Source: Acidobacteriota bacterium (GTDB lineage Bacteria; Acidobacteriota; Thermoanaerobaculia; Multivoradales; JAHEKO01). From it: DNA of 9,749 bases. The notes beneath the pieces were generated by a model that worked only from the letters and a program-made list of their open reading frames with translations, did no database searches and was not told where the DNA came from. Shown piece after piece: positions 5,978 to 9,749 of the stretch (positions are counted from its first letter, which is position 1; each line of letters starts with the position of its first letter). The translations under genes were made by a program, and so were the position numbers. The stretch is taken from assembly GCA_030610025.1 (NCBI GenBank), contig JAUWSP010000064.1, positions 1 through 9,749 on the forward strand, in the 5' to 3' direction.

Positions 5978-7384
5978 GTGCCTTCGTATCGCGGCCCGCA
6001 TCCGCCGAAACGTGGGCCAGCTTGTGTCGTATCCTTGCGAAAGATGAGCCACAGAGACCAGGCCCTCCAGATCTTCGAGGCGGCCCTTGCGGCGGTGGAT
6101 CCCTTTCAGTCCGTTCGGCGGGTTCTGAGTCGTGACGATGACTCGCTGACCCTCCAGCAGGACGGAACCGCCCTCCGATTCGATCTCGGGGGGATCGACC
6201 GCCTCCATGTGGTCGGTTGCGGAAAGGCCGGTGCGCCCATGGCTCGAGCTGTGGAGGAGCTGGTTGGCGACAGAATCTCCTCAGGGCTCGTGGTCGTCAA
6301 GTACGGCTACTGCCTGCCCGAAGAGACGCCGCCTGCTCACATTCGGATCGCCGAGGCTGGACACCCAGAGCCCGACGCCGCGGGAATGCGTCACGCGAAC
6401 GAGGTCGTGGAGATCCTGCAAGGAGCCGCGGAGCGGGATCTGGTCGTAGCGCTGATCTCGGGTGGGGGTTCAGCCCTCTGGCCGCTGCCGACACCGCCCA
6501 TCACCCTGGAGGAGAAGATCGAGCTGACTCGACAGTTGCTAGCTTCCGGTGCCGACATCCACGAGATCAACGTGCTGCGCAAGCACGTCTCCAGCATCAA
6601 GGGGGGCTGGGCGGCCAGAGCGGCCCATCCGGCAGAGGTGATGGTTCTTCTCATCTCGGATGTCATCGGTGACCGACTGGACTCCATCGCTTCGGGGCCC
6701 TTCGCTCCGGATACCACCACCTTCGGCGAAGCCCTGGAGATTGTCGAACGGTACGGTCTCGGTACCGACATTCCCGTCTCTATCCAGTACCACCTGTGGA
6801 ATGGAATGGCGGGCAAGGTTCCCGAGACTCCGAAGCCGGGTGACGCTGCTTTCGAGCGGGTCACGCACTGCATCTGCGCCTCGAATGCCCAGGCCCTGGA
6901 AGCGGCGGGGGTCGCGGCGGAGCCCATGGGCTACCAGGTGGAGGTCATCGAGCGGCCGATCGACGGAGATGTGGGCGCAGCTTCCAAGGCCTTTTGTGAA
7001 CGGCTCCGGCAGATCGCCGAGCAGCGCTCTGAACGGCCGGTCTGCTTGATTGGCGGGGGAGAACCGACAGTAATCCTAGGAAGCTCTCCAGGCAGGGGAG
7101 GGCGCAATCAGCAATTTGCCCTGGCCTGCGCCTTCGAGATTCAGAGGAAGAAAGAGCTCACCGTCCTGAGCTGCGGTACCGATGGAACGGATGGACCGAC
7201 TGATGCGGCCGGAGCCGTAGTCGATGGAAGCACCATCGAGCGATGCATGAGCCTGGGTCTGGATCCCCGAAAGGCGCTCGATGCCCACAATGCCTATCCA
7301 TTGTTCGAAGAGTCGGGAGACCTGGTGAAGACCGGACCCACCAACTCCAATGTCATGGACATCATGGTCGGAATCGTGGGCTGA
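5978..7384 (+). CDS. Glycerate 2-kinase, MOFRL family
   Basis: The enzyme phosphorylates D-glycerate with ATP to 2-phosphoglycerate, linking glyoxylate, serine or sugar-acid breakdown to lower glycolysis. Numbered from the GTG at 5978 (468 aa), the glycerate kinase domain shows GCGKAG (80-85), SGGGSAL (161-167), RKHVSSIKGG (201-210) and SDVIGDRLDSIASGP (227-241). The MOFRL domain shows GGGEPT (359-364), GRGGRNQ (372-378) and CGTDGTDGPTDAAG (399-412). The Lys of GCGKAG and Arg of GGRNQ correspond to the catalytic pair described for Thermotoga glycerate kinase. The start is uncertain. GTG 5978 has an ideal GAGGAGGT site 9 nt upstream, but family similarity begins at the ATG at 6044, which has only a weak site. 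ATG 5948 has none. It is transcribed divergently from the lyase gene and lies 57 nt before the TetR gene. Confidence 0.92.
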   Translation: MPSYRGPHPPKRGPACVVSLRKMSHRDQALQIFEAALAAVDPFQSVRRVLSRDDDSLTLQQDGTALRFDLGGIDRLHVVGCGKAGAPMARAVEELVGDRISSGLVVVKYGYCLPEETPPAHIRIAEAGHPEPDAAGMRHANEVVEILQGAAERDLVVALISGGGSALWPLPTPPITLEEKIELTRQLLASGADIHEINVLRKHVSSIKGGWAARAAHPAEVMVLLISDVIGDRLDSIASGPFAPDTTTFGEALEIVERYGLGTDIPVSIQYHLWNGMAGKVPETPKPGDAAFERVTHCICASNAQALEAAGVAAEPMGYQVEVIERPIDGDVGAASKAFCERLRQIAEQRSERPVCLIGGGEPTVILGSSPGRGGRNQQFALACAFEIQRKKELTVLSCGTDGTDGPTDAAGAVVDGSTIERCMSLGLDPRKALDAHNAYPLFEESGDLVKTGPTNSNVMDIMVGIVG

Positions 7385-7394
7385 GCTTTGTGAC

Positions 7395-7400
7395 TATACT
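7395..7400 (+). promoter_or_regulatory. Possible -10 box for the TetR-family gene
   Basis: TATACT differs by one base from the sigma-70 -10 consensus. It stands in the 57-nt gap between the kinase and the regulator, 41 nt before the GTG start. No good -35 hexamer was found at 16-18 nt, so the call is weak. The 7-mer ACTATAC here recurs inverted as GTATAGT at 8052-8058 on the other side of the regulator gene. Confidence 0.22.
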
Positions 7401-7441
7401 GGCTCTGGAGAGCTGCAGTTTCTTCTCGAGAGGGAGCCCAA

Positions 7442-7996
7442 GTGACTAGCAAGCCGAGCCGGTACAGTCGTGACGAATTTCTTGCCCGCTCCCTGGACGT
7501 CCTGTCCCAAGAGGGAGAGGAGAAGCTCCGAATCGACCGATTGGTCAGCCAGTTGGGCGTTACCAAGGGGAGTTTCTACTGGCACTTCGAGAATAGGGCC
7601 GATTTCGTTAGGAGTCTGGCCGACTTCTGGGCGCGCTCCTCGACGCAGGTGGTGATCGACGACATAGAGCTGATGGCGGGTAGTCCGGAGGATCGACTCT
7701 TCAGCCTCATGAAGAGGGTCAGTCGCCAGGATCTCGCGGGCCACGACCTGGCCATGCGGACCTGGGCATCTCACGAGCCCGAAGTGGCCCTTTTCGTCAG
7801 GAAAGTCGATCGCCTGCGCCTGACCTTCGTGAGGGGGCTGTTCAAGGAGATGGGGTACGAGGGCGGCGAGCTCGAGACCAGGACCCGGATCTTCGTGACC
7901 GCCACCAGCCTCCAGCGCGGGATTCTGGTGAGGGAGCCCAAGGACAGGCGCCTGGAGTCCCTGCGGCAGTGGCACGATTTCTTCACGCGCCCGTGA
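7442..7996 (+). CDS. TetR/AcrR-family transcriptional regulator
   Basis: This is a small helical repressor-type protein of 184 residues, normal for the family. The N-terminal DNA-binding domain (about 8-55) contains the typical helix-turn-helix, RIDRLVSQLGVTKGSFYWHF at residues 30-49; the ending GSFYWHF followed by Asn-Arg is highly diagnostic. The rest (about 60-184) is the variable helical ligand-binding and dimerisation domain, and its ligand cannot be predicted. The start is GTG at 7442, preceded by GAGAGGGAG at about 7428-7436. It lies between the glycerate kinase gene and the secreted hydrolase gene on the same strand. TetR proteins usually repress themselves and neighbours, so the downstream hydrolase and the dyads upstream of the kinase are the natural targets. 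This is inference. Confidence 0.93.
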   Translation: MTSKPSRYSRDEFLARSLDVLSQEGEEKLRIDRLVSQLGVTKGSFYWHFENRADFVRSLADFWARSSTQVVIDDIELMAGSPEDRLFSLMKRVSRQDLAGHDLAMRTWASHEPEVALFVRKVDRLRLTFVRGLFKEMGYEGGELETRTRIFVTATSLQRGILVREPKDRRLESLRQWHDFFTRP

Positions 7997-8013
7997 GGGC
8001 ACGAATCCTGAGG

Positions 8014-8035
8014 CGGGCGGGCTTGAACCCGCTCG
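8014..8035 (+). terminator. GC-rich hairpin after the TetR-family gene
   Basis: CGGGCGGG pairs with CCCGCTCG in an 8-bp stem (one G-U pair) around a 6-nt loop, CTTGAA, starting 18 nt after the TetR stop. No T-tract follows, so it is either a Rho-assisted 3' end or a structured leader of the next gene. Confidence 0.35.
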
Positions 8036-8052
8036 ACGTACCCGGTGAAAGG

Positions 8053-8058
8053 TATAGT
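8053..8058 (+). promoter_or_regulatory. Possible -10 box for the secreted hydrolase gene
   Basis: TATAGT matches the -10 consensus at 5 of 6 positions and would give a leader of about 40 nt before the ATG at 8105. The nearest -35-like TTGAAC (8023-8028) is 24 nt away, too far for normal sigma-70 spacing, so support is weak. The gene's own ribosome binding site is GGAG at 8095-8098. Confidence 0.22.
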
Positions 8059-8104
8059 GAGACCTTCCAGCGGATGGACCTGTTTCTCGAGACTGGAGAT
8101 CACG

Positions 8105-9749
8105 ATGCGAGTCGACTCGATCCGACCCTTTTTCGTCATGCTGTTGGCCGCAACGGCGTTTCTGGCGCCGACCGGAGCCTCACCTGCCGGTGCGGAAACG
8201 CTGGCTCTGATCGGTGGAACGGTCATCGACACCGGCGACTGGGGACAGTCGACGGCGGATGTCGAGGATGCTGTTGTACTCGTCGAAGGTGGCAAGATCA
8301 CGGCGGTTGACCGACGTGATGCGGTTGCGGTTCCGGCTGAAGCGCGGATTGTGAATGTCGCCGGAAAGTTCATCGTACCCGGCCTCGTGGACGGCTTTGC
8401 GGCCATCAACAATCAGGCCTACGCCAACGCCTATCTGGCCAGTGGCGTAACCTCGATCATTTCTGTTTCTGGAGGACGGCGCGGGGAGCTCTATCTCGAA
8501 GCCGACCCCGGTCCGGAAATCTGTCGCCTCGATTCGGTGGGTGACGAGAGGGCTCCCCTGGAGGAACATCTGGCGACCGTCGATCGGCTTGCGGAAGAGG
8601 GTGTGAGGATCCTGCTGCTGATGTACAAGCTGCCGCCAGATCAATTGCAAGCGCTCGCAGAGAGGGCGCGGTCGCACGGCATGGGAACCATCGGCGAGCT
8701 GGGGCTTTCCACCTACGAGCAGGGTATCGAGGCTGGCGTAGACGCCTTCGTCCACACGACTCGCTACTCGCTGGGCCTGGCCCCGTCAGAGATGGCGCGC
8801 GCCGTGGCCGAGCAGCCGTTCAGCAACGATCTCGGCAGCCCGAAGTGGACCTACTACCAGTGGTTGAGCCGGCTGTCACCCTTCGATGAGCGCCTCGAAA
8901 GCTACGCCAGGCTGTTGGCGTCCGGCTCGGTGGCTCTCATCCCGACCTTCGGCCTCTTGTATCTGGATCTGCCATGGGCGCGCAATCCTTGGGACGAGAA
9001 GGTGGCCGACCTTCTGGATCCCCGGGACATCAACAGACCGGCGGATCGGAGCACCGGCCGGCATGAAGGCGACATGGCCCATCAGGTGGCCTACTCCGTG
9101 CTGGCCCGCAGCGAGATCATGCTCGAGCAGGCCTATCGGCGGGCCGGTGCCAGGTACCTGGCAGGCAGTGGCACCGATGTCTGGGGCACCATGCCCGGGA
9201 TCTCTCTGCACCAGGAGCTGGAGTCCCTGGGCCTGATTGGAATGAGTCCGCGCGAGGTTTTGGCGGCGGCGACTTCGAACTTCTCCAAGGTCTTTCCGAC
9301 CTGGGGAGCTGTCGGGGAGGTGCGTCAGGGCCAGAGAGCGGATCTACTCGTCCTGGCCGAAGACCCCAGGGCCGGTGTCGAGCACCTCCGCTCGGTCGAG
9401 ACAGTGATTCTCGGCGGGGAGGTCATCGAGCTGTCGGAGCTGTTGCAGGACAGAGGCCGAGATGGGGAGATCTTGGAGCGACAAGTCCTTCCCGCACCTG
9501 ATGTGAGCGGTCTACCAGTGAGCCTGGAAGAGATTGCCTACTCGAGCGATGGGCTGCGGGTGATGGGCTACCTCGCCAAGCCGAGGAGCGACGGTCCCCA
9601 CCCCTGCATCCTCTTCAACCGAGGTGGGAATCGGGAGTTCGGAGCCTTGACGCCAGAGCGGGCTGCCGGGTTCATCTCCCAGATGTCCAGCTGGGGCTAT
9701 GTAGTGGCGGCGAGCCAATACCGGGGCAACGCCGGGGGAGAAGGGCGGG
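8105..9749 (+). CDS. Secreted amidohydrolase-like protein fused to an S9-type alpha/beta-hydrolase domain (3' end outside window)
   Basis: The frame is open from ATG 8105 (GGAG site at 8095-8098) to the window end, 548 codons with no stop. A Sec signal peptide is clear: a charged start, a hydrophobic core at about 8-22 and a likely cleavage after AGA at residue 30. Residues about 33-445 look like an imidazolonepropionase-type amidohydrolase: the opening beta strands with IGGTVID, IVPGLVDG at 90-97, a Lys175 that could match the carbamylated lysine, His217 in a GVDAFVHT segment, Asp358 in AGSGTD, and a closing GQRADLLVLAEDP. The usual HxH after PGLxD is missing (GFAAI at 97-101), and a further expected His position appears as Glu198. 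From about residue 472 a second domain begins that resembles prolyl-oligopeptidase-like hydrolases: LEEIAYSSDGLRVMGYL, FNRGGNREFG and SQYRGNAGGEG. Its catalytic Ser would lie beyond the window. It is probably periplasmic or exported; the substrate is unknown. Confidence 0.85.
   Translation, partial: MRVDSIRPFFVMLLAATAFLAPTGASPAGAETLALIGGTVIDTGDWGQSTADVEDAVVLVEGGKITAVDRRDAVAVPAEARIVNVAGKFIVPGLVDGFAAINNQAYANAYLASGVTSIISVSGGRRGELYLEADPGPEICRLDSVGDERAPLEEHLATVDRLAEEGVRILLLMYKLPPDQLQALAERARSHGMGTIGELGLSTYEQGIEAGVDAFVHTTRYSLGLAPSEMARAVAEQPFSNDLGSPKWTYYQWLSRLSPFDERLESYARLLASGSVALIPTFGLLYLDLPWARNPWDEKVADLLDPRDINRPADRSTGRHEGDMAHQVAYSVLARSEIMLEQAYRRAGARYLAGSGTDVWGTMPGISLHQELESLGLIGMSPREVLAAATSNFSKVFPTWGAVGEVRQGQRADLLVLAEDPRAGVEHLRSVETVILGGEVIELSELLQDRGRDGEILERQVLPAPDVSGLPVSLEEIAYSSDGLRVMGYLAKPRSDGPHPCILFNRGGNREFGALTPERAAGFISQMSSWGYVVAASQYRGNAGGEGR

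Noticed and set aside
8010..8060. tRNA-like T-arm on the minus strand (GGGTTCAAGCCC-like sequence)
   Set aside because: With a 7-nt T-loop only two stem pairs form, and no acceptor or anticodon arm is visible nearby. The sequence is better explained as the simple 6-nt-loop hairpin at 8014-8035.
1..9749. CRISPR array, insertion sequence, prophage or defence island
   Set aside because: No regularly spaced repeats, transposase or integrase motifs, terminal inverted repeats or phage genes were seen. Apart from the membrane-protein fragment, whose family is unclear, the genes fall into metabolic, RNA/pterin, regulatory or exported hydrolase families.

Overview
The window is about 9.7 kb of GC-rich, densely coding bacterial DNA. 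Strong GGAGG-type ribosome binding sites, several GTG starts, an exported hydrolase with a Sec signal peptide and a membrane protein with an extracytoplasmic domain suggest a Gram-negative-like environmental bacterium. Acidobacteriota or a similar uncultured phylum would fit, but no marker gene fixes the taxonomy. No tRNA, rRNA, CRISPR array, insertion sequence or phage gene was seen.

Layout: (1) 1-2022, plus strand: the C-terminal part of a membrane protein, overlapping by 4 nt an opine/octopine dehydrogenase-family gene. (2) 2023-2138: a short convergent spacer holding a near-copy of 13 codons from the upstream membrane-protein gene. (3) 5798-2139, minus strand: a compact three-gene cluster in the order giant tandem beta-eliminating lyase (890 aa, tyrosine phenol-lyase-like), QueD-type 6-carboxytetrahydropterin synthase, ThpR-type RNA 2',3'-cyclic phosphodiesterase. 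(4) 5799-5977: a divergent regulatory region with two perfect inverted repeats. (5) 5978-9749, plus strand: MOFRL-family glycerate 2-kinase, a TetR-family regulator, then a secreted amidohydrolase-like protein that continues into an S9/prolyl-oligopeptidase-type alpha/beta-hydrolase domain and runs off the window.

The most interesting object is the 890-aa lyase. It is two complete tyrosine phenol-lyase/tryptophanase folds in one chain, with reciprocal damage. The N-terminal half has lost the PLP lysine and most cofactor and substrate ligands but keeps the GDEAY and YGG motifs. The C-terminal half keeps the full PLP and substrate site, including the KK pair and the tyrosine-specific Met-Glu-Arg, but has lost GDEAY and YGG. 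In characterised tyrosine phenol-lyases, as I recall, the Glu and Tyr of GDEAY reach into the neighbouring subunit's active site. The fusion therefore looks like a covalent pseudo-heterodimer that keeps one composite active site and has abandoned the other.

The genes read mostly as amino-acid and organic-acid catabolism: L-tyrosine to phenol, pyruvate and ammonia (inferred), opine-type N-carboxyalkyl amino acid redox, and glycerate to 2-phosphoglycerate. Pterin/queuosine and RNA-processing genes follow the lyase. The exported hydrolase is probably controlled by the adjacent TetR protein. These links are inferences from gene order.
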